From Bradyrhizobium centrolobii (GTDB lineage Bacteria; Pseudomonadota; Alphaproteobacteria; Rhizobiales; Xanthobacteraceae), in contig NZ_LUUB01000074.1 in NCBI RefSeq assembly GCF_001641635.1, forward strand, positions 58,137-94,703: a DNA stretch of 36,567 nt, read 5' to 3'. The translations under genes and the position numbers were made by a program. This document shows, piece after piece, positions 7,941 to 15,782 of this stretch (position 1 is the stretch's first letter; each line of letters begins with the position of its first letter). The notes under the pieces are model-generated. The model was not told where the DNA came from and searched no databases. It was given only the letters and a program-made list of their open reading frames with translations.

Positions 7941-8397
7941 GGATATCTCCTAACAACACAGAATCTTCGAGCTTGTGCGTTTTGATGAAGGTCAGCACGT
8001 CTTCGCGCTTGGAGTCGTTCAGCGTTGAAATTCTCTTTGTGTCGGTTTCAAGCGCAAAGCCCACCGCCACAAACGCGCGCGCTCGCGGACACCATCCATA
8101 AATTCTCGCGCCGGGAACATGGATTTTCCAGACACCTTTTTTGTTGGGCAGCATGCGACGAAGGTCGCCTGCATTCGGTCGCTCAGAGCATCTGAAATCG
8201 CACAAGCCTTGCTCGATATGCTCTGCAATCGTCCTTCCACCTATTGTTAGCTTGTCATCATGAAGCGCATCCGTGGAGTCGAACGCGTCCCAGAATTTCG
8301 GCGCAACCCATAGTTGATTTACCGTCTGCCTAGGTTCCCAAGCGGGTAAATCATAGAGTTCCGCTATCGTTCCCAGAACATCGTCTATTGTTGCCAT
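7909..8397 (-). CDS. Uncharacterised protein, possibly a RelE/HigB-like toxin
   Basis: A 162-residue protein, first gene of the minus-strand cassette. The middle part (LRRMLPNKKGVWKIHVPGAR, IYGWCPRARAFVAVGFALET, then DSKREDVLTFIKTH) has the strand pattern of RelE/HigB mRNA-interferase-type toxins: basic residues, then 'R-I-Y-G...F-V-A-V', then a helix with Lys. It is longer than typical (~90-120), having an N-terminal ~60-residue extension. The similarity is by eye and weak. I chose ATG 8397; a TTG at 8409 would add four residues. The downstream XRE gene overlaps its 3' end. If it is a toxin, the toxin-first order would resemble higBA. Confidence 0.6.
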   Translation of the reverse strand: MATIDDVLGTIAELYDLPAWEPRQTVNQLWVAPKFWDAFDSTDALHDDKLTIGGRTIAEHIEQGLCDFRCSERPNAGDLRRMLPNKKGVWKIHVPGARIYGWCPRARAFVAVGFALETDTKRISTLNDSKREDVLTFIKTHKLEDSVLLGDILAIFPPPAKP

Positions 8398-8416
8398 ATA
8401 AGTCAACAACTCTAAA

Positions 8417-8428
8417 CTTCAAATGAAG
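8417..8428. promoter_or_regulatory. Short palindrome upstream of the three-gene cassette
   Basis: CTTCA-AA-TGAAG is a 5-base inverted repeat 20-31 bases before the first start codon (8397, minus strand). It is a possible operator for the XRE protein. It is short enough to occur by chance. Confidence 0.25.
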
Positions 8429-8491
8429 GCGACCATCAAACTTCTAAAGGTTGTAATGAAATAGCAGCACTACGTCTGGGAGGAAAGCGTC

Positions 8492-8544
8492 GCGGACCTC
8501 GTAGCGAGGACCGCTTTCGGCTGGTCTCGACCCGGCCGCGGGTC
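8492..8544. terminator. Two strong hairpins between minus-strand cassettes
   Basis: GCGG-A-CCTCG, TAG, CGAGG-A-CCGC (8492-8514) forms a 9-pair stem with one mismatch. GACCCG-GCCG-CGGGTC (8529-8544) forms a perfect 6-pair stem. Both lie downstream of the minus-strand gene ending at 8576 and upstream of the three-gene cassette. They fit a transcription stop between the two, though no clear T-run follows on the minus strand. Confidence 0.4.
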
Positions 8545-8575
8545 GCCGCCGCGCCTTTTCCGCCTACGCCGAGAG

Positions 8576-8824
8576 CTAAATGGCGCCAATCTTCACGCAG
8601 AGCGCATGGGCGACCATGAATATCGGAAGGGCGATGAGGAACCATACGAGGCTGTCTGCATCGCGCTCCGGCGCAAACTCGCGGTTTGCGTCTGTCTCGC
8701 GAGCGTAAGGGACTGCTGAGAAAGCTTGGCTAGGACGGGTACGCCTGGCTGCGCGCCGTAATAGCTGTTTGACGGTTGCTTCGCGCTTTAGCGTGATCTC
8801 AGCGCGTTCTTCTCGGTCAGGCAT
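8576..8824 (-). CDS. Small protein with C-terminal membrane helix, partner of the RHH regulator
   Basis: An 82-residue protein of unknown function. The N-terminal ~60 residues are highly charged and basic (MPDREERAEITLKREATVKQ). The C-terminal ~20 residues are one hydrophobic helix (SLVWFLIALPIFMVAHALC). This gives a tail-anchored layout with the charged part probably cytoplasmic. The start codon lies one base after the stop of the RHH gene, so the two form an operon. The pairing of a DNA-binding RHH protein with a tiny membrane protein could be a toxin-antitoxin pair or a plasmid/ICE maintenance cassette, but nothing in the sequence proves that. Confidence 0.5.
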   Translation of the reverse strand: MPDREERAEITLKREATVKQLLRRAARRTRPSQAFSAVPYARETDANREFAPERDADSLVWFLIALPIFMVAHALCVKIGAI

Positions 8825-8825
8825 C

Positions 8826-9020
8826 CTACCGCTTCACCTTTAACCCGATCTCGACTAGCCGGCGAATGGCCTCCGGGCGGCCGGGCAGGTCGTTCTCTTG
8901 GCGGCGCCAGTCGTCAATCTGCTTTGCCAGGTCGTTCTGAATACGGACCCCCACGAGATCGCCAGTTTCGGTGGCGCGTGTCTTTCGTGCTTTCGTGTTA
9001 ACATGAGTTGCTTTTATCAT
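8826..9020 (-). CDS. Ribbon-helix-helix DNA-binding protein
   Basis: A 64-residue protein. The pattern DLVGVRIQNDLAKQIDDWRR then RPEAIRRLVEIGLKVK is a classic ribbon-helix-helix: beta strand (VGVRI), helix A (NDLAKQIDDWRRQE) and helix B (RPEAIRRLVEIGL). A basic N-terminal arm precedes it. These dimeric proteins repress their own operons and include CopG, ParD and MbdA-type antitoxins. The ATG at 9020 has a plausible GGAAAC upstream and lies inside a perfect palindrome, which suggests autorepression. The membrane protein gene follows after one base. Confidence 0.8.
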   Translation of the reverse strand: MIKATHVNTKARKTRATETGDLVGVRIQNDLAKQIDDWRRQENDLPGRPEAIRRLVEIGLKVKR

Positions 9021-9033
9021 GTTTCCATGATAA
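9014..9033. promoter_or_regulatory. Perfect 8-base palindrome over the RHH start codon, likely autoregulatory operator
   Basis: TTATCATG (9014-9021), TTTC spacer, CATGATAA (9026-9033). The start codon of the RHH gene (9018-9020, minus) lies in one arm. RHH proteins bind inverted repeats of this sort as pairs of dimers, so occupation would block both translation initiation and transcription. Confidence 0.5.
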
Positions 9034-9309
9034 CACGGGAACAGGCCGAGGGAAAGATTGTAGCTTCCGCCTCGGCCCTGACCCAAGTCATACAGGACCG
9101 AAATCCAATGACCCAAGCTGATCGCGTGTATAGCACGCCACCCACAAGCTCGTTCGCAATTCCCGGCGACTGCGGCGCTGTTGAATTGTCCTCGCGGTCT
9201 CTGATTCCAGCCAGCCAGTCTGCCGCATGCCAGCCGGTCGGCGAGGACAACTGCTGGCTCAGAAGGTGACATCAGCGACAAGGCGAAAACGGCAGCCGTC
9301 CTCCTGGCG

Positions 9310-9921
9310 TTATCGGGTGTTGCGAAGCGTCGTGCGGCGCTTCTTACGGGATTCCGGCAAATTCGCTGCGGAGGCCTGCTGATCTTCCTGAAACTTGAGT
9401 GTCGCTCGAACATGTTCGGCGAGCTTCAATGCGCTGTCGGCATTGGATGCGAGGCGAGACAGAAGCTGGGATAACAGTTTAAACTCCTCGCGCGTCAGCA
9501 TCCCAAACAATGCGTCGTTGACCGGTCGTTGCAGGGCGGCAAGACGGATCAATAGACTCACCCCGTGCTGGGTGAGGGTAAGTTGCACCCGCCGTCCGTC
9601 TTCCGGATGGGGGCTCTTCTCGAGGAGGCCGTCGGAAACCAGCTTGTTGATCTCGTTGGTGACGAAGGCACCGCTCAAGTACAGTCGTTCGGCGACCCGG
9701 TTCACTCCCATCGGTTCTTCCGCGGTTGAATTCTTGATCGCGATCAGGATCAGATACTGGGTCGGCGATAGGCCGACAAAGCCCGCGAATGTTTCACGGG
9801 CGGCTTCCAGGCTGCGGCCGAAGGCGAAATAGTCGTACAGGAGACCTCGAAGCGTACGGTCTCCCTCTTTATCGAGTAGCTCGGGTTTCGACGCCGTCGA
9901 GAGCGCATCGGTCACGGTCAT
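9310..9921 (-). CDS. MarR family transcriptional regulator
   Basis: A 203-residue regulator. The winged helix-turn-helix is at ~45-140: LSPTQYLILIAIKNS, GVNRVAERLYLSGAFVTNEI (recognition helix), LLEKSPHPEDGRRVQLTLTQ (wing with the family's 'D-x-R' motif). The C-terminal ~40 residues are an extra basic tail. GGGGAGA precedes the ATG at 9921. It is transcribed divergently from the flavin reductase/monooxygenase operon, the usual arrangement for a MarR repressor of aromatic catabolism (compare HpaR). The probable operator is the inverted repeat at 10005-10023. Ligand unknown. Confidence 0.85.
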   Translation of the reverse strand: MTVTDALSTASKPELLDKEGDRTLRGLLYDYFAFGRSLEAARETFAGFVGLSPTQYLILIAIKNSTAEEPMGVNRVAERLYLSGAFVTNEINKLVSDGLLEKSPHPEDGRRVQLTLTQHGVSLLIRLAALQRPVNDALFGMLTREEFKLLSQLLSRLASNADSALKLAEHVRATLKFQEDQQASAANLPESRKKRRTTLRNTR

Positions 9922-10004
9922 TCTCCCCGCAAAATCATAGTCTTGCCAGCTTGCTTAAAAAGCACGCATGGGCGCGCCCAGCAAGTGGGCTTGACATCTC
10001 CAAA

Positions 10005-10038
10005 TAGCTTTGTCAAAAAGCTAGCTGAGAATTATAAA
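10005..10038 (+). promoter_or_regulatory. Promoter of the monooxygenase operon with overlapping MarR-type operator
   Basis: TTGTCA (10010-10015), 17 bases, then TATAAA (10033-10038) makes a good sigma-70 promoter ~30 bases before the flavin reductase start. A perfect 7-base inverted repeat, TAGCTTT-GTCAA-AAAGCTA (10005-10023), covers the -35 box. MarR dimers recognise palindromes of about this size, and one here would block polymerase. A second TTGACA at 9991-9996 forms an inverted pair with the TGTCAA at 10011-10016. Confidence 0.55.
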
Positions 10039-10066
10039 TCAGGACCGGGCGACGAGGCGGGTGTCC

Positions 10067-10585
10067 ATGGAGGATCGTGCATTTAGGCGTGCGCTCGGAG
10101 AATTCGCCACCGGTGTTGCGGTGGTGACCGCGCGCGGCAAGGGCGAAGAGCTTATCGGCGTGACCATGAGTTCGTTCAACTCGGTCTCGCTCGACCCGCC
10201 GCTGGTCCTGTTCAGCGTCGACCGCAAGGCACGTAGCCTGCCCGCGATGCTCGAAGCCAGGGGCTTCGCCGTCAACATCCTGGCGCGCGACCAGGAGCAG
10301 ATCTCCAACCAGTTCGCGCGCGCTCTCTCCAACAAGTGGGATCAGGTCAAGACGTCAGTCGGTCACGCCGAGGCACCGCTGATATCGGGGGCTTTGGCCC
10401 ATTTCGAATGCGCGCCGTTCGGAAACTACGATGGCGGCGATCATGTGATCTTTGTGGTCCGCGTCGTCCGTCACGCTGCGCGTAGCGAGCCGGCCCCGCC
10501 ATTGATCTTCTTTCGCGGTCGTTACCGCGACCTCGTCGACGAAACCGAGCGCGAGCCGACCTGGCCGCTTCCCATTCACTACTAG
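10067..10585 (+). CDS. Flavin reductase, small component of a two-component monooxygenase
   Basis: A 172-residue NAD(P)H:flavin oxidoreductase of the HpaC/flavin-reductase-like family, usual length ~170. Motifs: FRRALGEFATGVAVVTA at the N-terminus (flavin-binding strand), then MSSFNSVSLDPPLVLFSV, FAVNILARDQE, and FRGRYRDL near the end. It supplies reduced FAD or FMN to the oxygenase encoded 21 bases downstream. I chose ATG 10067; an in-frame GTG two codons earlier (10061) is possible. It is the first gene of the plus-strand catabolic operon under the promoter at 10010-10038. Confidence 0.88.
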   Translation: MEDRAFRRALGEFATGVAVVTARGKGEELIGVTMSSFNSVSLDPPLVLFSVDRKARSLPAMLEARGFAVNILARDQEQISNQFARALSNKWDQVKTSVGHAEAPLISGALAHFECAPFGNYDGGDHVIFVVRVVRHAARSEPAPPLIFFRGRYRDLVDETEREPTWPLPIHY

Positions 10586-10606
10586 CTTCGAACCGGAGAA
10601 ACCGCG

Positions 10607-12076
10607 ATGCGTAGCGCAAAGGAATATTTGTCAGGCCTGAAGGACGGCCGGACCATCTACATCAACGGCGCCTCGGTGGGCGATGTTACGACCCACCATG
10701 CCTTCCGCAATCTCGCCGGCTCCATGGCGGGCTTGTTCGACTTTGCGAGCGCGCCGGAGAACGCGGATCTGATGACGTTCGATACGGGCGCCGGCCGCGC
10801 CAACCGCATCTGGCAGCTTCCGGCCTCCTATGCCGAGCTCGTGACGCGGCGAAAGGCGCTCGAGGCATGGGCGTCGCTGCATGCCGGATTCATGGGCCGC
10901 GCCCCGGATCACGTGGCATCCTGCATTTCCGGACTCTACATGGGGCTCGACGTCTTCAAGGACTATGATCCGGCCCGCGCCGGCGCGCTCGAGAGCTACT
11001 ACCGCTACGCCCGCGACAAGGACCTTTATCTCACCTACGTCATCATCAATCCGCAGGCCGATCGTTCGAAGGGGGCGGCCGAGCAGGCGGATCCGTTCCT
11101 CACCGCCGGTGTCGTCGACCGCGATGCCGAAGGCATCACGATCCGCGGCGCCAAGATGCTCGCCACCGGCGGTGTGGTGGCCGACGAGGTCTTCGTCACG
11201 ACCATCCAGCCGATGCGCCCGGGCGAAGAGCGCTATGCGATGTCCTTCGCGATCCCGATGAAGACGAAGGGTCTCAAGATGCTGTCGCGAAAGTCCTACG
11301 AGGACGCCGCCGGCGCGGTGTTCGACAATCCCTTGTCGAGCCGTTTCGACGAGAACGACTCGGTTCTCTACTTCGACGACGTGAAAGTGCCTTGGGATCG
11401 CGTCTTCATCGAGGGCAACGTCGAGATGTGCCAGAAGCAGTTTCACGCCACGCCCTGCCACGTCTATCAGAACTACCAGGCGATGGTTCGTCTCAGCGTG
11501 AAGCTCAAGTTCCTGACTGGCCTTGCACATCGGACCGCCGAAATGAACGGCGTTACTCAATTCCCGCAGGTTCGCGAGATGCTCGGTCAGCTCGCAGCAG
11601 AGACCGGCATGGTCGATGCGCTGGTGGCGGCGATGGAGGCGAAGGGCACGCAGGTCGGCCCCTATTTCATCCCGGACCGGCACACGCTCTATTCCGCGCA
11701 GGTGCTGACGCAGCAGCTCTATGCCCACGTCATCAATACGCTGCGCGAACTCGCCGGCGGCGGCATGATCATGCTGCCTTCGTCGGTCGCCGACTTCGGC
11801 AACCCCGAGATCGCAGCGTTCATCGGCAAGACCCAGCAGTCTCCGAAGGCCAATTCGCATGACCGAGTGAAGTTCTACAAGCTCGCCTGGGATGCCGTCG
11901 GCTCCGAGTTCGGGTCTCGCCACCAGCAATACGAGATGTTCTACGCCGGTGCGACCTTCGTCACCAAGGGCCATTCCTATCGCACCTATGACTGGGCCGG
12001 CGCGGACCGCCTTGTCCAGACCATGCTCGATTCCTACGACCTCAACGGCGTCTCGACCGCCAGCAAAGCCGCCTGA
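10607..12076 (+). CDS. HpaB-family flavin-dependent monooxygenase, oxygenase component
   Basis: A 489-residue protein of the 4-hydroxyphenylacetate 3-monooxygenase/PvcC class, which uses FADH2 from the reductase to hydroxylate phenols. Family features: start MRSAKEYLSGLKDGRTIYI, DPFLTAGVVDRDAEGITIRG followed by GAKMLATGG, DDVKVPWDRVFIEG (insert between flavin-binding strands), and the C-terminal helical domain with ELAGGGMIMLPSS. The length matches the family (~480-520). GGAGAAACCGCG precedes the ATG. It sits in a reductase-oxygenase-cupin order. HpaB relatives also act on chlorophenols and pyrrole or pyridine acids, so substrate identity is open. Confidence 0.9.
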   Translation: MRSAKEYLSGLKDGRTIYINGASVGDVTTHHAFRNLAGSMAGLFDFASAPENADLMTFDTGAGRANRIWQLPASYAELVTRRKALEAWASLHAGFMGRAPDHVASCISGLYMGLDVFKDYDPARAGALESYYRYARDKDLYLTYVIINPQADRSKGAAEQADPFLTAGVVDRDAEGITIRGAKMLATGGVVADEVFVTTIQPMRPGEERYAMSFAIPMKTKGLKMLSRKSYEDAAGAVFDNPLSSRFDENDSVLYFDDVKVPWDRVFIEGNVEMCQKQFHATPCHVYQNYQAMVRLSVKLKFLTGLAHRTAEMNGVTQFPQVREMLGQLAAETGMVDALVAAMEAKGTQVGPYFIPDRHTLYSAQVLTQQLYAHVINTLRELAGGGMIMLPSSVADFGNPEIAAFIGKTQQSPKANSHDRVKFYKLAWDAVGSEFGSRHQQYEMFYAGATFVTKGHSYRTYDWAGADRLVQTMLDSYDLNGVSTASKAA

Positions 12077-12093
12077 ACCAAGGGAGACAAAGC

Positions 12094-12474
12094 ATGCCTG
12101 TCAACAAGAAGCACGACGAATTCTACACGCTCGACATGGCCAGCGGCTGGGAAGTGCCGGCGGGCTATCCGGCCGGCATCCAGCAGAAAATCATCGCGGG
12201 AGGACTGGACGAGGAGAACCGGCGCGGGACGCGGACCCGGCTGCTCCGCTTCGCGCCCGGCGTCCACACGACCGCGCCATTTTCGCACGAGTATTGGGAA
12301 GAGGTCTATCTCGTCTCAGGTGACCTCATCGTCGGCAACGATGCGAACGGCGAGGGTGGCAAGAGCTTTCCGCCGAATACCTATGCCTGCCGGCCGCCGC
12401 ACGCACCGCACGGGCCTTTCAAGTCCGTGAAGGGCTGCCTGCTTCTGGAGATGCACTATTTCGATCCGGTGTGA
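12094..12474 (+). CDS. Cupin domain protein
   Basis: A 126-residue single-domain cupin. The barrel motifs are partly visible: RFAPGVHTTAPFSHEYWEEVYLVSG resembles G(X)5HXH(X)3-4E motif 1, with His but not the full set of metal ligands, and PPNTYACRPPHAPHGPF resembles motif 2. It could be a metal-dependent enzyme (dioxygenase or isomerase) or a binding protein for pathway intermediates. It sits 17 bases after the oxygenase gene, with GGGAGACAA before the ATG, so it is co-translated. Similar small cupins often accompany aromatic hydroxylases. I cannot say whether it cleaves a ring. Confidence 0.82.
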   Translation: MPVNKKHDEFYTLDMASGWEVPAGYPAGIQQKIIAGGLDEENRRGTRTRLLRFAPGVHTTAPFSHEYWEEVYLVSGDLIVGNDANGEGGKSFPPNTYACRPPHAPHGPFKSVKGCLLLEMHYFDPV

Positions 12475-12526
12475 CGCCGGATCGTTGCTCCACAACTTCA
12501 TTTGACTGCCTAGGGGAAGAGAAATC

Positions 12527-13915
12527 ATGGCGTTCAAAGGTATTTCCATCGTCGTTGCGCGTTGCCTGTCGTCACTCGAACTGCTCTTCGGACTCCATCG
12601 CGGGTTGTCGCAGGCCAATCTCCGATTGGTGGCCGACGGTCTCGCCGGCGCTCTCGCCATCGGTGTCGCGGCCGCCACTCCCGCCGCTGCACAGGAAAAG
12701 CCGGGCTCGTTGGGGCTGGGCATCTTCACGTTTACGTCCGGTCCCGCCGCAGCCTACGGCATGCCCGGCAAGAATGCCGCGGACCTCATCATCGAGGAAA
12801 TCAACGCAAAGGGCGGCATTGAAGGCGTGCCGGTCAGGGCGACTTACGTCGACGAAGCACAGGGTGCACAAGGCGTGATCGCGGAATATCGCCGGTTGGC
12901 GGCAGACGCGCAGAACCAGGTGATGGTCGCCGCCTTGTCCAGCGCGAATTGCCTCGCGCTCGCACCGCTCGCCGAGCAGCTCGAAGTGCCAACCGTGGGC
13001 TGGAACTGCGATACCCATCAGTTGCTGATCGACGGCAAGAGAAAATACGTCTTCCGTCCCAACGGCAACACGGTGCCCGAATTCATCGCCTATGCGATCT
13101 ACCTGCTGGATCGCAAGCCGGATGTGAAAACGGTTGCGATCATCAATCCGGACTATGCATTCGGTCACGACGCTGCGAAAATCTTCACCGCGGCGCTCAA
13201 GGCCCTGAAACCGGACGTCGAGATCGTCGCTGAACTCTATCCGAAGCTCGGCTCGCCCAACTACCAGACTGAGATCTCGCGCCTCGCCACCGCGCGGCCG
13301 GATGTCGTATTCTCCAATCTCTGGGGCGCCGACCTCGAGAACTTCGTTCGTCAGGCCGCGCCGCGTGGAATCTTTACCTCCAGCCAGGTGATCCTCGCGC
13401 TGGGTGAGACCGTGCTGCAACGCGTGCCCTTGCCCGACGGCGTGATCGTCGGCGTTCTCGGCGACGGTTGGTGGATGTCGCCGGACGCCAAGGCCAATCC
13501 CGAAACGGCGAAGTTTGCCGAAAGATACAAGGCGCGCTTCGGCGAGTATCCGGTGTTTCCGTCCATCAAGATGGCCAACACGCTGATCTACGTGAAGGCC
13601 GCCTACAAGGCCGCGATGCAGAAGAACGGCGGAAAATGGCCGACGCGCGCCGAGCTCGCGGATGCCATGAAGGGCAGCAAAGTCGCGACCTTGACCGGCA
13701 CCGCACAGACGCGCGCCGACAATGACGGTCTCGTCGACCAGATCATCGGCGTTACCGTGAAGACGCCGGCGCAGCAGTTTCCCGTGATCGGCGACATGGT
13801 CCGCTACAGGGGCGACAGCCTGATGCCGCAGGCCGGTCAGGACCCGCTAGCCTGGATTTCGACGCTCAAGCCCGAGTTCGCCAAGAGCCTGCCGAAGCCG
13901 GGAAGCTACAAATAG
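12527..13915 (+). CDS. Periplasmic substrate-binding protein of a branched-chain-amino-acid-type ABC importer
   Basis: A 462-residue class I binding protein (LivK-like, type 1 periplasmic fold). The mature part begins around QEKPGSLGLGIFTFTSGPAA, with the family's GKNAADLIIEEINAKGGI and a second lobe from VKTVAIINPDYAFGHD. The N-terminus is odd: about 55 residues precede a normal signal core (ADGLAGALAIGVAAATPAAA) and cleavage after AAA. The ATG at 12527 has AGGGGAAGAG upstream, so it may be used, but a start near the TTG at the LVADGLAG codons would give a textbook signal peptide. It heads the transporter part of the operon. In catabolic loci such proteins often bind aromatic acids or amides. 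Confidence 0.88.
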   Translation: MAFKGISIVVARCLSSLELLFGLHRGLSQANLRLVADGLAGALAIGVAAATPAAAQEKPGSLGLGIFTFTSGPAAAYGMPGKNAADLIIEEINAKGGIEGVPVRATYVDEAQGAQGVIAEYRRLAADAQNQVMVAALSSANCLALAPLAEQLEVPTVGWNCDTHQLLIDGKRKYVFRPNGNTVPEFIAYAIYLLDRKPDVKTVAIINPDYAFGHDAAKIFTAALKALKPDVEIVAELYPKLGSPNYQTEISRLATARPDVVFSNLWGADLENFVRQAAPRGIFTSSQVILALGETVLQRVPLPDGVIVGVLGDGWWMSPDAKANPETAKFAERYKARFGEYPVFPSIKMANTLIYVKAAYKAAMQKNGGKWPTRAELADAMKGSKVATLTGTAQTRADNDGLVDQIIGVTVKTPAQQFPVIGDMVRYRGDSLMPQAGQDPLAWISTLKPEFAKSLPKPGSYK

Positions 13916-13959
13916 TCCGGGACGACGTTCACCTGATTCCAATCACAAGGCGTAGGCCG

Positions 13960-14859
13960 ATGTTGAACGCAATCATCCCCTTGCTGCTGGACAGTCTGGC
14001 CAGCGCCGCGTTGATCTTCTTCGCGGCGGTGGGCCTGACGCTGGTCTTCAGCGTGCTGCGCGTCCTCAACGTCGCGCATGGCAGCCTCTATTCGATCGGC
14101 GGGTATGTCGCGGCATCGATCTGCCTGTTCATTGCGAGCCGGCAGCTCAACCCGTATCTGTCGTTCGCGGCGCTGCTGTTCAGCGCCGTCTTTGTCGCGG
14201 CCATATTCGGCCCGCTGATCGAGCGCGGCCTGGTCCGTTGGACCTATGGCAAGTCGGAGGCCGTGCAGATCCTGATCACGTTCGGGCTATTCCTCATCCT
14301 GGAGGACCTCCAGCGCGTGATCTTCGGCGTGCAGTCGTTCTACGAAGACGCGCCGATGCGATTGCTCGGCACGACGAGCATCGGTGGCGTCGTCTATCTC
14401 AACTACCAGATCCTCCTGATCGGGATGGCGCTGCTCGTTGTCATCGGGTTGCGGCTCCTGATCAACCACACCCGGCTTGGGCGCCTGATCACGGCCGTCG
14501 TGACCGACCGCGAGATGGCGCAGTCGATCGGCATCGATACCAACCGCATCTTCATCCTGGCGTTTTCGCTCGGCGTGTTTCTCGCGGCCTTGGGAGGCGC
14601 TCTGGCGACGCCGACGTCCGGCATCGCGCCGGGGCTCGGGGCCGACACCATGGTGCTCGCCTTTGCGGTGGCGGCGATCGGAGGGCTCGGACAGATCGAG
14701 GGGGCTGCGGTGGCCTCGCTGATCGTCGGCCTGGCGCGCGTGCTCGCGATCTATCTGGCGCCGTCGCTGGATGCCGTTGCGCCCTATGCGGCAATGCTTG
14801 CCGTGCTCCTGTTCCGCCCTTACGGCCTGTTCGGGTCGGTGACAGCGCGGAGGATATGA
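13960..14859 (+). CDS. LivH-type ABC permease
   Basis: A 299-residue inner-membrane permease of the branched-chain amino acid family (~290-310). It has about eight hydrophobic segments, starting AIIPLLLDSLASAALIFFAA. The LivH hallmark GLTLVFSVLRVLNVAHGSLY lies in the second segment region, and the cytoplasmic loop TVVTDREMAQSIGIDTNRIF (EAA-like) contacts the ATPases. Its stop overlaps the livM start (ATGA). It forms the transmembrane pair with the next gene. Confidence 0.9.
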   Translation: MLNAIIPLLLDSLASAALIFFAAVGLTLVFSVLRVLNVAHGSLYSIGGYVAASICLFIASRQLNPYLSFAALLFSAVFVAAIFGPLIERGLVRWTYGKSEAVQILITFGLFLILEDLQRVIFGVQSFYEDAPMRLLGTTSIGGVVYLNYQILLIGMALLVVIGLRLLINHTRLGRLITAVVTDREMAQSIGIDTNRIFILAFSLGVFLAALGGALATPTSGIAPGLGADTMVLAFAVAAIGGLGQIEGAAVASLIVGLARVLAIYLAPSLDAVAPYAAMLAVLLFRPYGLFGSVTARRI

Positions 14860-15782
14860 TGCGAACGATCCCTGCCGCTATTGCGGTCCTCATGCTGGCC
14901 GTGCTGCCGATCGCCGCGCCCTGGCTGCAATTCGTGCTGACGCTTGCGATCGCCAAGGGATTTGCGGCGCTCGGCGTTGCCGTGCTGCTCCGCGCCGGTC
15001 TGATCTCGATCGGTCATGCCATGTTCTTTGCCGCCAGTGCCTACGGGGTCGCGTTCCTGGCGCGCGCCGGCATCAATGATCTTGGCCTGCTTCTGATCCT
15101 ATCTGTATTGGCGGGGGCACTCGCCGGTGCCGTCGCCGGATCGTTTCTCGTTCGCTATCGCGCGATCTTCTTCGCGATGTTGAATCTTGCCGTTTCCATG
15201 GTGTTCTATGCGCTGTGTGCCAAGCTCTACGGCGTCACCGGCGGCACCGACGGCATGCCTGTTCCGGTTCCGGCGGTCTTCGGCATCGTGTTCGCCGAGC
15301 CGGTGTTCAAGAGCGTCCTGTTCTATCTCAGCCTGGCGCTGATGGTGCTCGTCGGCCTTGCCGTCCAGCGTTATCTCAACAGCCCGCTCGGTCATGCGCT
15401 GTCGGCCGTCAATACCAACGAGATTCGGCTCGAATATTTGGGCATTCCGGTCTGGGCGGTTCTGCTGATCGCGTACGTCATCTCGGCGGCGCTCGCGGGT
15501 CTTGGCGGCGCGATCGCCGGCTTTGCGATCGGCCGCGTGGTCCCCGATTTCGCGTTCTGGACCGCATCCGGCCACCTCGTGCTTATCGCCGTGCTAGGCG
15601 GCATCGGCGGCGTGCCGGGCGCGTTCATCGGCGCCTTGTTCCTGGAACTGCTGCACAGCGCTGCGGTCACCGTCACGGATTCCTGGAATTTGATCGTGGG
15701 CATGACGCTGATCATCGTCATCATGTTCATGCCGCAGGGAGTCTATGGGTTGTTCGCGCGCAAGGAGGCGTCGAGCCTATGA
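14856..15782 (+). CDS. LivM-type ABC permease
   Basis: A 308-residue second permease subunit. About eight to ten hydrophobic segments run from AAIAVLMLAVLPIAAPWLQF to the end. The LivM-type motif ALGVAVLLRAGLISIGHAMF is in the first third, and the coupling loop SAVNTNEIRLEYLGIPVWAV comes after. Tandem ATGs at 14856 and 14859 overlap the livH stop; GGAGGA lies just upstream. An open frame extends far upstream inside livH but is arginine/histidine-rich shadow. The 3' end overlaps livG by four bases. Confidence 0.9.
   Translation: MMRTIPAAIAVLMLAVLPIAAPWLQFVLTLAIAKGFAALGVAVLLRAGLISIGHAMFFAASAYGVAFLARAGINDLGLLLILSVLAGALAGAVAGSFLVRYRAIFFAMLNLAVSMVFYALCAKLYGVTGGTDGMPVPVPAVFGIVFAEPVFKSVLFYLSLALMVLVGLAVQRYLNSPLGHALSAVNTNEIRLEYLGIPVWAVLLIAYVISAALAGLGGAIAGFAIGRVVPDFAFWTASGHLVLIAVLGGIGGVPGAFIGALFLELLHSAAVTVTDSWNLIVGMTLIIVIMFMPQGVYGLFARKEASSL

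Noticed and set aside
10631..11974. A 447-codon minus-strand frame opposite the HpaB-like gene
   Set aside because: It is the antisense of a clearly real gene with high-GC third positions and has His/Arg/Asp-rich shadow composition.
12572..13420. A 282-codon minus-strand frame opposite the binding-protein gene
   Set aside because: An antisense shadow with no motifs.
14238..14855. N-terminal extension of the LivM frame through the LivH gene
   Set aside because: Arginine/histidine-rich translation of livH in another frame; the true start is the ATG overlapping the livH stop.
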